Source: an uncultured Candidatus Melainabacteria bacterium (GTDB lineage: Bacteria > Cyanobacteriota > Vampirovibrionia > Gastranaerophilales > Gastranaerophilaceae). Taken from it: a DNA stretch of 64,000 nucleotides. The number at the start of each line of letters is the position of its first letter. The stretch's first letter is position 1. Below the pieces are notes generated by a model. It ran no database searches and was not told the DNA's origin. It saw nothing but the letters and a program-made list of their open reading frames with translations. This document shows, piece after piece, positions 34,485 through 43,395 of this stretch. Location of the stretch: assembly GCA_947361615.1 (NCBI GenBank), contig CANAJP010000003.1:1-64000 (forward strand). The letters are read 5' to 3'. The position numbers and the translations under genes were made by a program.

Positions 34485-34943
34485 TTAAGACACACCTTTT
34501 TTCAAAATTTCGCGCATTTGCAAATAACGGTTCAATTCGTCCTCAAAACGCGGCATATAATGATACATTATAGGATTTATGAACACTCTGTTTCTAAACG
34601 GCGCGTCTTCCAAATAAACCTGCGGAATAACATTTATCATAAATTCTATACACAAAGGTGCATTCATTTGATTATCCACATCTATTTCAATAAAATTAAA
34701 TTTATCTTTGTATCTGCGTTTTAATACAAGCCAATTTGGTTTAAATTTTTGACAGGATGAACAATCTTTTGCAAAAAAGTATATCAATGCAGGCTTACCT
34801 ATCTCCTTAACTTCACCGGTGTTTGTCGTCACAACCTGTTTTTCCGCCTCTGCAACTTCTGATTTTCCACCAAGTAAAAATCCTGCTAAAAATCCCGCCA
34901 AAAGCATAACAACAGCTAATATAATCAATTTATATTTACTCAT
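34485..34943 (-). CDS. Membrane-anchored thioredoxin-like protein
   Basis: 152 aa. The N-terminal transmembrane helix (about 5-25, with GFLAGFLLGG) is an uncleaved anchor. The thioredoxin fold follows with redox-active Cys61-Ser-Ser-Cys64 (FFAKDCSSCQKFKPNW) and cis-Pro107 (VIPQVYL). It probably faces the periplasm and reduces or oxidises envelope protein thiols. The C-terminal helix is unusual in holding many Met/Tyr/Arg. Monocistronic: the terminator lies downstream and the sigma-factor gene is divergent. Confidence 0.85.
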   Translation of the reverse strand: MSKYKLIILAVVMLLAGFLAGFLLGGKSEVAEAEKQVVTTNTGEVKEIGKPALIYFFAKDCSSCQKFKPNWLVLKRRYKDKFNFIEIDVDNQMNAPLCIEFMINVIPQVYLEDAPFRNRVFINPIMYHYMPRFEDELNRYLQMREILKKGVS

Positions 34944-35024
34944 TTTTGCCCTCCAAATTCTATTCTACAACAAACCTAACTTCTTGCAAATTTTTCAACT
35001 ATGTAACAGTTTCTTAACACAAAC

Positions 35025-35052
35025 TTGATTTCATTATATATTTGAGTATATA
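35025..35052 (+). promoter_or_regulatory. Promoter of the sigma-factor gene
   Basis: TTGATT (35025-35030), 16 bases, TATATA (35047-35052). The -10 region lies in a perfect palindrome AGTATATACT (35045-35054), which could be an operator. Confidence 0.5.
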
Positions 35053-35117
35053 CTAAGTATATAAGTGTTTAGTTATTCCCGTTGTTATTACCTTTTAAAA
35101 AAGAGGAGCCTCGTGTT

Positions 35118-36026
35118 ATGCCAAAAGATAGCGTTATTAAGATGAAAAAATGTGAAAGTTTTTCAAACCCCGCAAGAGATGATGTATTCAGCTGTGAAGA
35201 AAACGATTTAATGAGTGAATATATCAAATCAATTTCGCATTATACTGCCCTAACAGCTGAAGAAGAAAGAGATTTAGCACAAAAAATTCAAGCCGGAGAC
35301 ATTGTTGCCAAGCAAAAACTTATTGAAGCAAACCTACGCCTTGTTGTTATGATTGCAAAGAAAACAATTCATATTTCTAAAATTCCGATGAGCGATTTAA
35401 TCCAAGAGGGCAATATTGGTTTGATGATTGCAGTTGAAAAATTCGACCACAATTTAGGTTACAAATTCAGTACTTACGCAAACTGGTGGATTAAACAGGC
35501 TATGTTCAAGGCGATTTCTGAACAGGGCTATTGTATGAAAATTCCTGTATATATTCAGGAAACCTTATCTAAATTTTCAAAAGTTAAACGCGAACTTGAG
35601 CGCGAAGAAAACAAAACTGTTTCAAACAGCGAAGTCGCAAAGAAAATGAATATTGAACCCGATAAAATCGACACGTTTTTGTCTGCTTATTCAAAAAGTT
35701 TGTCACTTGAAAGTTCTTTGAACAATGACGAGAACAAAGATATGACGCTTGCTGAAATCATCCGCGATGAAAACGCTTCTGTTGAAGAAGAAGTTGAATT
35801 TGAGGGTTTAAAAACAGATATTTACAGTATTGTTTCAAGCTTAAAAGACCGTGAACAAGAGGTTGTCAAAATGCGTTTTGGCCTAGGCGACACAGCGAAG
35901 AAAACCTTAGAAGAAATCGGTAATTTATACGGTGTTACAAAAGAATGTATTCGCCAGACAGAGATGCGCGCATTAAAGAAAATGAAAGCAAGCGGCGCCG
36001 AACTCCTTGCTTGCTACGTTTGTTAA
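35118..36026 (+). CDS. Sigma-70 family factor, RpoD-like group 2 type
   Basis: 302 aa from ATG at 35118 (AGGAG 11 bases upstream; an in-frame TTG 12 codons earlier has no site). Region 1.2 ([20 protein letters not shown]), regions 2.1-2.4 ([41 protein letters not shown]), region 3 and region 4 ([42 protein letters not shown]) are present. The long region 1.1 of a housekeeping RpoD is missing. It resembles the alternative RpoD-like factors common in Cyanobacteria. Target promoters are unknown; the region 2.4 recognition helix is RpoD-like, so targets may resemble TATAAT. Confidence 0.88.
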   Translation: MPKDSVIKMKKCESFSNPARDDVFSCEENDLMSEYIKSISHYTALTAEEERDLAQKIQAGDIVAKQKLIEANLRLVVMIAKKTIHISKIPMSDLIQEGNIGLMIAVEKFDHNLGYKFSTYANWWIKQAMFKAISEQGYCMKIPVYIQETLSKFSKVKRELEREENKTVSNSEVAKKMNIEPDKIDTFLSAYSKSLSLESSLNNDENKDMTLAEIIRDENASVEEEVEFEGLKTDIYSIVSSLKDREQEVVKMRFGLGDTAKKTLEEIGNLYGVTKECIRQTEMRALKKMKASGAELLACYVC

Positions 36027-36050
36027 GTTGTGGAGTATTAGCTCCACAAC
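36027..36050 (+). terminator. Hairpin directly after the sigma-factor gene
   Basis: GTTGTGGAG and CTCCACAAC form a perfect 9-bp stem with a 6-base loop, starting at the base after the stop codon. There is no T run, so it may protect or pause rather than terminate. Confidence 0.5.
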
Positions 36051-36143
36051 TGTCATTCCGAACTTGGTCGACTGAGTCGACAGCCATAATTGGTTAATTG
36101 ATAAAATTCCCTGTTGTCATCCTGAACTTGTTTCAGGATGACA
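36051..36143. repeat. Dispersed palindromic repeat, copy A
   Basis: Starts with TGTCATTCCGAACTTGG, contains the palindrome GTCGACTGAGTCGAC, and ends in a perfect 12-bp hairpin TGTCATCCTGAA-CTTGT-TTCAGGATGACA (36115-36143). Ends are inverted copies of TGTCATYCYGAAC. Related to the copies at 43396 and 54149. Confidence 0.75.
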
Positions 36144-36195
36144 GGCAAAAATTAAATGTAACAATTTCTTAACATTTACCCTTCGGTTAAGCAAT

Positions 36196-36209
36196 CCCCC
36201 CCCCCCCCC
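36196..36209. repeat. Homopolymer tract of 14 C in a promoter region
   Basis: Fourteen consecutive C in an AT-rich intergenic region, 43 bases before the 36253 start and just upstream of a TATATA/TATAAG -10-like sequence (36219-36226). Slippage here would change promoter spacing. Confidence 0.8.
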
Positions 36210-36252
36210 GCTGAACTTTATATAAGAGTAAGGAAATATAAAGGAGGAAAAT

Positions 36253-36528
36253 ATGGGATTAGGAATTAAAAAAATTATTGCGGCGGTAAAAACATTAAAA
36301 AGTAATCCTTTTAGTAAGGCTAAACTAAAAAATTGTAAACACAAGATTGATGTTAACGCTGCTGATCTATTTTCAGAAGCAAAACCAAAGAAACCTACGG
36401 GGAATTACAGAGTGTTTCCAGATAAACCTGAACCAACATCAATGACATTAACTTATCAAGATTACGACGCGGAAAAGATAAAAAACACAGTTGCTGCTTG
36501 GTCACAAACAATTAATACGAAAGTTTAG
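36253..36528 (+). CDS. Small unknown protein downstream of the poly-C tract
   Basis: 91 aa with an excellent AAAGGAGG ribosome-binding site, hence called real. Basic N-terminus (GIKKIIAAVKTLKSNPFSKAKLKNCKHK), then a polar middle (DLFSEAKPKKPTGNYRVFPDKPEP) and a short C-terminal helix (EKIKNTVAAWSQTINTKV). No membrane helix or known motif is seen. A perfect palindrome CGGGTTTAAACCCG (36543-36556) follows the stop. Expression may vary with the length of the C tract upstream. Confidence 0.6.
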   Translation: MGLGIKKIIAAVKTLKSNPFSKAKLKNCKHKIDVNAADLFSEAKPKKPTGNYRVFPDKPEPTSMTLTYQDYDAEKIKNTVAAWSQTINTKV

Positions 36529-36655
36529 TTATAACACAAGGGCGGGTTTAAACCCGTTCCTGATATAAATAATATATAACAAATATTGACAAAATTTATA
36601 AATATTTACATTCAATACAAATGAGTCAATTAAAGATTTAAAAAACTCTTTATAG

Positions 36656-36673
36656 AAGTATCAGGGGATACTT
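36656..36673 (+). promoter_or_regulatory. Leader hairpin with AGGG loop
   Basis: AAGTATC-AGGG-GATACTT, a perfect 7-bp stem 32 bases before the 36706 start. Same loop but different stem as the hairpin before the 6429 gene. Confidence 0.35.
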
Positions 36674-36705
36674 ATTTATTAAAAGAAATCGAAAGGGGAT
36701 ATTCT

Positions 36706-37191
36706 ATGGGAAAAATAACCGCATTATCACGCTTATTTATTAAAGCAGGACAAAAAAATTATTTAAAACAATTTAAAGAAGCAGGCACAAAAACTTTTGC
36801 AGGAACAATTACATTACCCCATTTTGCGCAATTTAACTTCCTCAAAAATAATACAAAATTAACAGGGAAAAAACTTGCATACGCTTATGGAGCAGCAACA
36901 CTAGCAACACCTGTATTCATTGCTGCGACTACCTCAGGCGAGGGCAGTCAAAAAGCAATCCGTAACAGCATTATTGGCGGTTCTATATTCGGTCCTGCGG
37001 GCAGCGCATTAGCAGGGATGGTCACACTGGATAATGAAGCAAACAAACTGGAACAAAAGCGTCTTGAGCAGGAAGAAGAAGATAACTATTTTGAAAGAAT
37101 GTATTATGAAGATGAAGAATTCCGAAATGAATATGAAAAAGAACGACAAAAAGAACTGGAAGAAGACCAACAATATGACGAACTAGGATAA
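36706..37191 (+). CDS. Small membrane-associated protein with acidic coiled tail, unknown
   Basis: 161 aa. A basic N-terminus is followed by hydrophobic Ala/Gly stretches at about 64-80 (LAYAYGAATLATPVFIAA) and 95-112 (GGSIFGPAGSALAGMVT). The C-terminal ~45 residues are a strongly acidic Glu/Gln/Tyr-rich helix (QEEEDNYFERMYYEDEEFRN). The Gly-rich block recalls that in the 137-aa protein at 6429. GAAAGGGG precedes the ATG. An FAGT at about 31-34 only weakly recalls the F-x-G motif. Function unknown. Confidence 0.65.
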   Translation: MGKITALSRLFIKAGQKNYLKQFKEAGTKTFAGTITLPHFAQFNFLKNNTKLTGKKLAYAYGAATLATPVFIAATTSGEGSQKAIRNSIIGGSIFGPAGSALAGMVTLDNEANKLEQKRLEQEEEDNYFERMYYEDEEFRNEYEKERQKELEEDQQYDELG

Positions 37192-37221
37192 ATAAAAAAG
37201 GGGCGGTTTTAAAAACCGCCC
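37192..37221 (-). terminator. Terminator of aspS
   Basis: On the minus strand GGGCGGTTTT and AAAACCGCCC pair and are followed by CCTTTTTTATT. The hairpin also sits just after the stop of the plus-strand 36706 gene, so it may serve both. Confidence 0.75.
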
Positions 37222-37285
37222 GACTTTTGGAAAATATTGTAACCTCTAGCCAATAAGCCAGATATGAAGCCCGCTTGACCGCGGG

Positions 37286-39067
37286 TTAGTTATTAACTCT
37301 CGCAGTGCTTTTTAAGTGGAGTTCTCTTAATTGTTGCAGAGAAGCTTCGCCCGGAGCGTCGCTCATCAGGTCTTTTGCACCTGAGTTTTTAGGGAACGCG
37401 ATTACGTCACGGATTGAATCGGTTCTTGCAAGAAGTGCAACAAGTCTATCCAAACCGATAGCCAAACCTGCGTGAGGTGGTGTACCGTACTGAAGCGCAT
37501 TAACCATAAATCCGAATTTTTCAACAGCTTCTTCTTCTGTCAAACCAAGAGCTTTAAATATTTTCTTTTGAACTTCGGATGAGTGAATTCTTACAGATCC
37601 GCCGCCGAGTTCCGTACCGTTATAAACGATATCGTAAGCAATTGATTTAACGTTACCAAGATCACCGCTATCCAATTTGTCAAGATCTTCAAGACAAGGT
37701 GAAGTGAACGGGTGGTGCATTGCCATAAATCTGCCTTCTTCCTCGCTGTATTCAAACATAGGGAAGTCAACAACCCAGAGAAGCGCGTGTTTAGCTTCAT
37801 CAATAAGGTTCAACTTTTTACCGAAGTGAAGTCTTAATCTTCCCATAATGTCGTAAACAAGTTTCGGTTTATCTGCAACAAAGAAGATAATATCGCCGGC
37901 AACGGCTTGCGCACGTTCTTGAATAGCTTTAGCCTGTTCTTCTGTCACAAATTTCATAACAGGAGATTTTGGAGTGCCGTCTTCTTGATAAATAATGTTT
38001 GCAAGAGCCTTTGCACCGAATGACATTGCAAGTTTTGTAATATCATCGATATCTTTTCTTGAGTAAGACGCGCCGCCCGGAATTTTGATACCACGAACGA
38101 TACCGCCTTTTTCAAGAGTAGATTTAACGATTTGGAATTCAGATTGCATAATGATATCGCCAAGGTCGAAAAGTTCTAAGCCGAAGCGGGTATCAGGTTT
38201 ATCAGAACCAAATCTGTCCATAGCTTCTTGCCAAGGCATTTGAATAAACGGAGGTTTAACTTCAACGCCTGCAGCTTTGAAAGCGTCAACAATGATATCT
38301 TCAACAACTTTGATAACGTCTTTTTGTTCAACGAAAGACATTTCAAGGTCAACCTGAGTGAATTCAGGTTGTCTGTCCGCACGCAAGTCTTCATCACGGA
38401 AGCATTTAGCGATTTGATAATATCTTTCAATACCGCCAACCATCAAAAGTTGTTTAAAGATTTGCGGAGATTGCGGAAGCGCGTAGAATTTACCCTCTTG
38501 TACACGAGAAGGAACGAGATAATCTCTTGCACCCTCAGGAGTTGTTTTGATAAGAATTGGAGTTTCAACTTCTAAGAAATCCTTATTATTCAACGTGTTT
38601 CTGATAGCTTGAACAATCTTGTGACGAAGAACAAGATTTCCAAGCATTTTTTCACGTCTGATATCTAAATATCTGTATTTCAAACGAACATCTTCTGAAA
38701 CGTTATCGTCGTCAAGAACGAACGGTAAAACTTTTGATTCAGAAAGAATTTCGACAGATTCAGGATACATTTCAACCTGACCTGTAGCATATTTTTCGTT
38801 ATAAGTTTCCTCAGGACGGCGTGTAACTTTACCTTTAACGGTAATAACGTATTCTGAGCGAACTTTTTCAAGCACACTGTGTACTTGCGGGTTAATCTGC
38901 GGGTTTGCAACGATTTGGAAGAATCCGCTTCTATCTCTTAATTCAACGAACAAAATACCGCCAAGGTCACGAACACACGCTACCCAGCCGGATAAAGTAA
39001 CTTCCTGATTGATATTGTTCAAATTCAACTCGCCGCAATTGTGCGATTTCATCTTTGTAACTAACAT
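37286..39067 (-). CDS. aspS: Aspartyl-tRNA synthetase
   Basis: 593 aa, the bacterial-type long AspRS with the GAD insertion domain (about 285-420). The N-terminal OB-fold anticodon-binding domain contains LSGWVACVRDLGGILFVELRDRSG. Class II motif 2 is FRDEDLRADRQPEFTQVDLEMSF and motif 3 is GLAIGLDRLVALLA. Charges tRNA-Asp in the cytoplasm. The ATG has AGAGGAAG upstream. Whether it is discriminating or also charges tRNA-Asn depends on the presence of AsnRS and GatCAB elsewhere. Just after the stop (37270-37285) a CCCGC/GCGGG hairpin precedes the terminator. Confidence 0.97.
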   Translation of the reverse strand: MLVTKMKSHNCGELNLNNINQEVTLSGWVACVRDLGGILFVELRDRSGFFQIVANPQINPQVHSVLEKVRSEYVITVKGKVTRRPEETYNEKYATGQVEMYPESVEILSESKVLPFVLDDDNVSEDVRLKYRYLDIRREKMLGNLVLRHKIVQAIRNTLNNKDFLEVETPILIKTTPEGARDYLVPSRVQEGKFYALPQSPQIFKQLLMVGGIERYYQIAKCFRDEDLRADRQPEFTQVDLEMSFVEQKDVIKVVEDIIVDAFKAAGVEVKPPFIQMPWQEAMDRFGSDKPDTRFGLELFDLGDIIMQSEFQIVKSTLEKGGIVRGIKIPGGASYSRKDIDDITKLAMSFGAKALANIIYQEDGTPKSPVMKFVTEEQAKAIQERAQAVAGDIIFFVADKPKLVYDIMGRLRLHFGKKLNLIDEAKHALLWVVDFPMFEYSEEEGRFMAMHHPFTSPCLEDLDKLDSGDLGNVKSIAYDIVYNGTELGGGSVRIHSSEVQKKIFKALGLTEEEAVEKFGFMVNALQYGTPPHAGLAIGLDRLVALLARTDSIRDVIAFPKNSGAKDLMSDAPGEASLQQLRELHLKSTARVNN

Positions 39068-39190
39068 ACTATATCTTCCTCTTTTCTAAACATTTATGAA
39101 ACTATTTTATAACAAACATGTCAAAAATCAATTTACAATTATCATGTTTATAATAATATAAGAAAAGGGATATTTTGTAAGGAGAAGAAC

Positions 39191-39505
39191 ATGAGTAATG
39201 ATTGTATCTTTTGTAAGATAATCAACGGCGATTTTAATACTGAATTTTTGCTGGAAAACGATTATCTTGTTGTTTTTAAAGACATTAACCCTAAAGCAAA
39301 ACACCATTTGCTTGTTGTCCCAAAGGTTCACGTTGAATCTTTGAACGAACTTGAGGACGAAAAACTTATGTCAGAACTCATCAAAGGTGTGAAAGAAGTT
39401 ACAAAAAAACTCGGAATTAAGTCATATAGAGTTCAAATTAACACCGGAAAAGAAGAGGGACAGGAAGTTTTCCACCTGCATATACACGTATTATCAAATC
39501 ATTAG
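39191..39505 (+). CDS. HIT-family nucleotide hydrolase (HinT-like)
   Basis: 104 aa. The N-terminal CIFCKIINGD has the Cys5-x2-Cys8 zinc pair, and the catalytic histidine triad is HLHIH at 95-99. Members hydrolyse phosphoramidates such as AMP-lysine. The ATG has AAGGAG. Head of a four-gene operon with speE, rseP and a DUF3326 gene (gaps 14, 12 and 8 bases). No direct functional link among these is known. Confidence 0.93.
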   Translation: MSNDCIFCKIINGDFNTEFLLENDYLVVFKDINPKAKHHLLVVPKVHVESLNELEDEKLMSELIKGVKEVTKKLGIKSYRVQINTGKEEGQEVFHLHIHVLSNH

Positions 39506-39519
39506 AAAGGAATATAAGA

Positions 39520-40359
39520 ATGAGCGAAAAATTTTATCACGAAATAACACCGGCAGGCTTCGGTATTGCTATTAAGAAAAAAGACGTACTTTTTGAGGGG
39601 CAGTCAGATTTTCAAAAAGTTGAAGTTTTTGAAACAGACAGCGAACTCGGAAGAGTTTTAACGCTTGACGATTTGATGATGACAACCGAGGGTGATGAGT
39701 GGCACTATCACGAAATGATTGCACATATTCCGATGATGAACCACAAATGCCCTAAAACTGTTTTAGTTATCGGCGGCGGTGACGGCGGAACTGTCAGAGA
39801 AGTTCTCAAACACGACACTGTTGAAAAAGTTGTACTTTGCGAAATCGATGGTATGGTAATCGATGCTTGCAAAAAATTCTTACCTACAATCGCCTGCGAA
39901 CTTGATAACCCTAAATGCGAAATCCTCGTTGAAGACGCTATCGAATACATCAAAGACAAGAAAAACATGTTTGATATCGTCCTTATCGACTCAACAGATC
40001 CGATGGGGCCTGGTGAAGGATTATTCACAGAAGAATTCTACACAAATGTTAAAGAATCTTTAAAAGAAGGCGGTATCGTTGCAGCACAATCAGAATCACC
40101 TGTTGTAAACAAAAAAGAAATCAAAAAAATGTATGATTTGTTGAAAAAAGTATTCCCGATTTGCTCAACATACACCTCAAACATTCCTACCTACCCGGGC
40201 GGTTACTGGGCATGGGCATATTGCTCAGAAACAGTAAAACCTTTATCATACATTGATGAAGAACGCTGTGAAAAAATCACTAAAACTTGCAAAATCTATA
40301 ACAAGGATTACCACCTTGCAAGATTTGCATTACCAAACTATTTAAAAGAGTTATTATAA
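39520..40359 (+). CDS. speE: Spermidine synthase (polyamine aminopropyltransferase)
   Basis: 279 aa. Transfers aminopropyl from decarboxylated SAM to putrescine. N-terminal beta domain with YHEITPAGFGIAI. The decarboxylated-SAM site is VIGGGDGGTVREVLKH (about 82-97), the putrescine-side acidic residues are in LCEIDGMVIDACKKFLP, and the gate motif is IDSTDPMGPGEGLF. PGGYWAWAYCSE near the C-terminus is typical. No speD (SAM decarboxylase) is in the window. Confidence 0.95.
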   Translation: MSEKFYHEITPAGFGIAIKKKDVLFEGQSDFQKVEVFETDSELGRVLTLDDLMMTTEGDEWHYHEMIAHIPMMNHKCPKTVLVIGGGDGGTVREVLKHDTVEKVVLCEIDGMVIDACKKFLPTIACELDNPKCEILVEDAIEYIKDKKNMFDIVLIDSTDPMGPGEGLFTEEFYTNVKESLKEGGIVAAQSESPVVNKKEIKKMYDLLKKVFPICSTYTSNIPTYPGGYWAWAYCSETVKPLSYIDEERCEKITKTCKIYNKDYHLARFALPNYLKELL

Positions 40360-40371
40360 GGGAATAAATCT

Positions 40372-42402
40372 ATGTCATTTATCATTGCGATTATAGTTTT
40401 AAGCATATTAAAATTAACATTCACAATCGGGCGCTTTATCGCGGCCAAACGCCTTAAACTTCCGGTTGAAAAATTTGTCATCGGTATCGACTGGGGCAAA
40501 CCAGTTTTCGCAAAGAAATTTAATGACACAGAACTTATAATCTATCCGCTGTTTTTCGGCGGGTACCTTGAATGTTCAGAAGAAAAATGCACAAAAGGTC
40601 AAAAAGCATTTTTAACATTTTCATCAGTCCTGATGATGATAATCTCAATGCTTATTATCGGACTAGTTGCAATAAATTACGTTCCGTCAGGAAAATATGA
40701 CACAATAATCACAAACGCGCCTGAAACCTCACAGTTTCAGGCTGGCGATAAAATTTTGAATGTCAACGGAACAAATATAACCGGCCCGAACACGGTCAAA
40801 TCAATTATCAACAAAAAAAATACCGTACTTAAGGACTTAGGCTTTACTGATGAGCCTGAAAATTCTGTTGTTCAGGTTGAGAGAAACGGCGAAATAACTA
40901 ATCTTAAATCCGCTTCTTTTGATAATATTCAGTATAGAGTAAGTACAATATACTCTCCAAAATCAGAAGTATTAAAAAGCCTTAAAAAGAATATGGCATT
41001 CAAATTTGAGAAGAAAAGTTTCACAAAAAACTTAATCTCAATAATTGCTATGCTTGCATTAATCAGTATTCTCGTACTTGTTCACGAAGCCGGACATTTC
41101 TTAGCGGCAAAAATGTTCAAAATCAAAGTTGAACGTTTTGGATTCGGACTCCCATTCGGGCCTATACTGTGGCAAAAGCAGTGCGGCGAAACTCTGGTCG
41201 TTATTCACGCATTTTTGCTCGGGGGATATGTTTCATTCCCTGACGACGATAAAGATAATACGATGCCTAAAGATTCACCGGAAAGGTTTGCCAATAAACC
41301 GATTTATCAACGTTTAGTGGTTGTATCAGCAGGTGTTTTTGCAAACATCTTGTGCGCGATTTTCATCGTAATTCTGACGGCACTTATGTGGGGAAAACTT
41401 CCGACCGAAAACTACGACACATTTATTAAAGACCTTAGTCCGAAAGACAACGCGGCTGTGACATCTTCCGGATTTAAAAAGGGCGATAAAGTCCTTGAAA
41501 TCAACGGAAGCCCGATTAACAGCGCTTACGCACTCCAACTTTACGCTATTAAAAGCAGAAAATTTGATGGAACAGTTTCGCTAGACGCAGTTAAAACAAC
41601 ACTTAAAAATCTGCAAAAACTCAACCCGAAATTTACAGATGCAAAACTAATACCGGCAGGAACAATAATTAGACTTCCGAAAAGTTTATCAGAAGAAGAG
41701 GTTAAACTCACAGACGATATGCTTCGCGGTTACGAACGTATAACCGACGACAAAATTTCTCTCAACGATCGTCAAAAAATGCTTCGTAACGCTGCACAAG
41801 GTAAAAATATTTATAAAACCGACGGGCTTACAACTCTTGTGGACTTAGCGTTCGCCCTGAGTGATACTGCCAGCCCGATGAACATAAAAATAGAACGCAA
41901 CGGCAAAACAATAGACCTAAAACCAATTTATTCTAATGAAAAAGGCGTTATGGGGGTTGAACTTGACAAAAAACGCGTATTTGTTGAAACAAAAACATTC
42001 AAATCAGCTGTCACAGAAAGTTGGAATTACCTGTACAGCCAGACAAAAATGTTGTTAAAAGGCTTATGGCAACTATTCAGCGGCAAAGTTCCGCTAGACA
42101 ATATGCACGGTGTTGTTGCTGTTGTAAAATATGGCGGTGACGTAATCCAACAGGATGGATTCTGGCAAGGACTGCTTTTAACAGCATTAATTTCGCTCGA
42201 TTTAGCAATCGTAAACTTCCTGCCGATACCAGCACTTGACGGTGGGCATGTCATGTTCCTTCTTATCGAAAAGCTTTACGGTAGACCGCTTGACGAAGAA
42301 ATGGTAAACTCAATCGCAACCGCAGGGTTTATGTTCCTGATATTGTTGATGGTAATAGTGCTTTATAACGACATAGTAGCACTGGCTTTACATAAAATTT
42401 AG
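40372..42402 (+). CDS. rseP: RseP/site-2 protease (M50) fused to a degenerate second M50 copy
   Basis: 676 aa, longer than the usual ~360-450. The C-terminal part (about 220-676) is a regular RseP: HEAGH at 238-242, GGYV, a PDZ region with GFKKGDKVLEINGSPI, and the LDG motif in NFLPIPALDGGHVMF. It cuts membrane proteins such as anti-sigma factors or leftover signal peptides. The first ~150 residues repeat this start: TFTIGRFIAAKRLKLPVEKF aligns with LVHEAGHFLAAKMFKIKVERF, then FFGGYLE with LLGGYVS, and FQAGDKILNVNGTNI with the PDZ segment. The HExxH is lost (TIGRF at 18-22), so it is a dead copy. An insertion at about 385-450 in the PDZ region is also unusual. Third gene of the hinT operon. 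Confidence 0.9.
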   Translation: MSFIIAIIVLSILKLTFTIGRFIAAKRLKLPVEKFVIGIDWGKPVFAKKFNDTELIIYPLFFGGYLECSEEKCTKGQKAFLTFSSVLMMIISMLIIGLVAINYVPSGKYDTIITNAPETSQFQAGDKILNVNGTNITGPNTVKSIINKKNTVLKDLGFTDEPENSVVQVERNGEITNLKSASFDNIQYRVSTIYSPKSEVLKSLKKNMAFKFEKKSFTKNLISIIAMLALISILVLVHEAGHFLAAKMFKIKVERFGFGLPFGPILWQKQCGETLVVIHAFLLGGYVSFPDDDKDNTMPKDSPERFANKPIYQRLVVVSAGVFANILCAIFIVILTALMWGKLPTENYDTFIKDLSPKDNAAVTSSGFKKGDKVLEINGSPINSAYALQLYAIKSRKFDGTVSLDAVKTTLKNLQKLNPKFTDAKLIPAGTIIRLPKSLSEEEVKLTDDMLRGYERITDDKISLNDRQKMLRNAAQGKNIYKTDGLTTLVDLAFALSDTASPMNIKIERNGKTIDLKPIYSNEKGVMGVELDKKRVFVETKTFKSAVTESWNYLYSQTKMLLKGLWQLFSGKVPLDNMHGVVAVVKYGGDVIQQDGFWQGLLLTALISLDLAIVNFLPIPALDGGHVMFLLIEKLYGRPLDEEMVNSIATAGFMFLILLMVIVLYNDIVALALHKI

Positions 42403-42410
42403 GATTAAAT

Positions 42411-43379
42411 ATGGAAAAACTCGGAGCATTTATAGTCCCAACAGGTGTAGGCGCAAGCATTGGAGGCTTTGCAGGTGATGCAAGTCCTTATGCACGCGAA
42501 TTTTCCAAACACTGCAAACTCATCGTAAACCCGAATGTTGTCAACGCAGGCGGGTTTTCAGGAATTAACGAAAACATGTTTTACGTTGAGGGATATTCTC
42601 TTGACGAATTTTTTAAAGGCAATTTAAACCTTGTACCTTCACACGATAACAAAATCGGAATAATTTTTGACAAGGGAATTCCCGAACACATCCTGAATGT
42701 TCACCTGAACACAATGAACGCAGTAAAAGCCGTGTACGGACTTGATATTCCGTTTTATGAGTTAACAGAAGAAGCTGTAGGCGTAGAATTTTCAATGGAA
42801 GAAAGCGGAATTTCAACAGGCAGGGTAAATAATCCAGAAACATTGCTAAAAACGGCGAAATCACTACTTGCGAAAGGCGCAGAGGCTCTGGCAATTGTTT
42901 GTATGTTTGAAAACCCAACAGAAGAGAACCCCGAATATCAAAACGGCGAGGGAACTGACCCCGTAGGCGGTGTTGAAGCAATAATTTCTCACTATATTTC
43001 AAAAGAGCTTCAAGTTCCATGCGCGCACTCACCTGCATTTGATGATTTGGAAATAACAACAGACTTAATAGATGGCAAAGCAGCTTCTGAATACATAACC
43101 CCGACGTTTTTACCTTGTATTTTATTAGGTTTAAGCAACGCGCCTAAACTTAATACAACAGAGGGAATAAGTATAAACGACCTTGATTTTCTTCTAATGC
43201 CGCATAACTGTCTTGGCTCAACGCCCGTTTTTGAATGTTTAAAACGCAATATTCCAGTATATGCAATAGAAGAAAACACGACGGTTCTTGATGTTACAAA
43301 ACAAAAAATATTCCCGACAACTGACGGAATAAAACTCGTCAAAAGCTATCGGGAAAGTTTAGAGAAGATGGCCCTTTAA
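42411..43379 (+). CDS. DUF3326-family protein (cyanobacterial-type)
   Basis: 322 aa. The sequence IVPTGVGASIGGFAGDASPY, NPNVVNAGGFSG, YVEGYSLDEF, GEGTDPVGGVEAIISHYISK and PCAHSPAFDD matches, from memory, the DUF3326 family known mainly from Cyanobacteria and plants. The Gly-rich start suggests nucleotide or cofactor binding, but no function is established. No signal peptide or membrane helix. Last gene of the hinT-speE-rseP operon, with an 8-base gap. A palindromic repeat follows its stop. Confidence 0.8.
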   Translation: MEKLGAFIVPTGVGASIGGFAGDASPYAREFSKHCKLIVNPNVVNAGGFSGINENMFYVEGYSLDEFFKGNLNLVPSHDNKIGIIFDKGIPEHILNVHLNTMNAVKAVYGLDIPFYELTEEAVGVEFSMEESGISTGRVNNPETLLKTAKSLLAKGAEALAIVCMFENPTEENPEYQNGEGTDPVGGVEAIISHYISKELQVPCAHSPAFDDLEITTDLIDGKAASEYITPTFLPCILLGLSNAPKLNTTEGISINDLDFLLMPHNCLGSTPVFECLKRNIPVYAIEENTTVLDVTKQKIFPTTDGIKLVKSYRESLEKMAL

Positions 43380-43395
43380 CGGGCTTACTTAAAAT

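Noticed and set aside
36706..37191. FAGT at residues 31-34 as another F-x-G motif protein
   Set aside because: Sequence around it lacks the Asn/Thr-rich start and the position is within a helical basic region; too weak to count.
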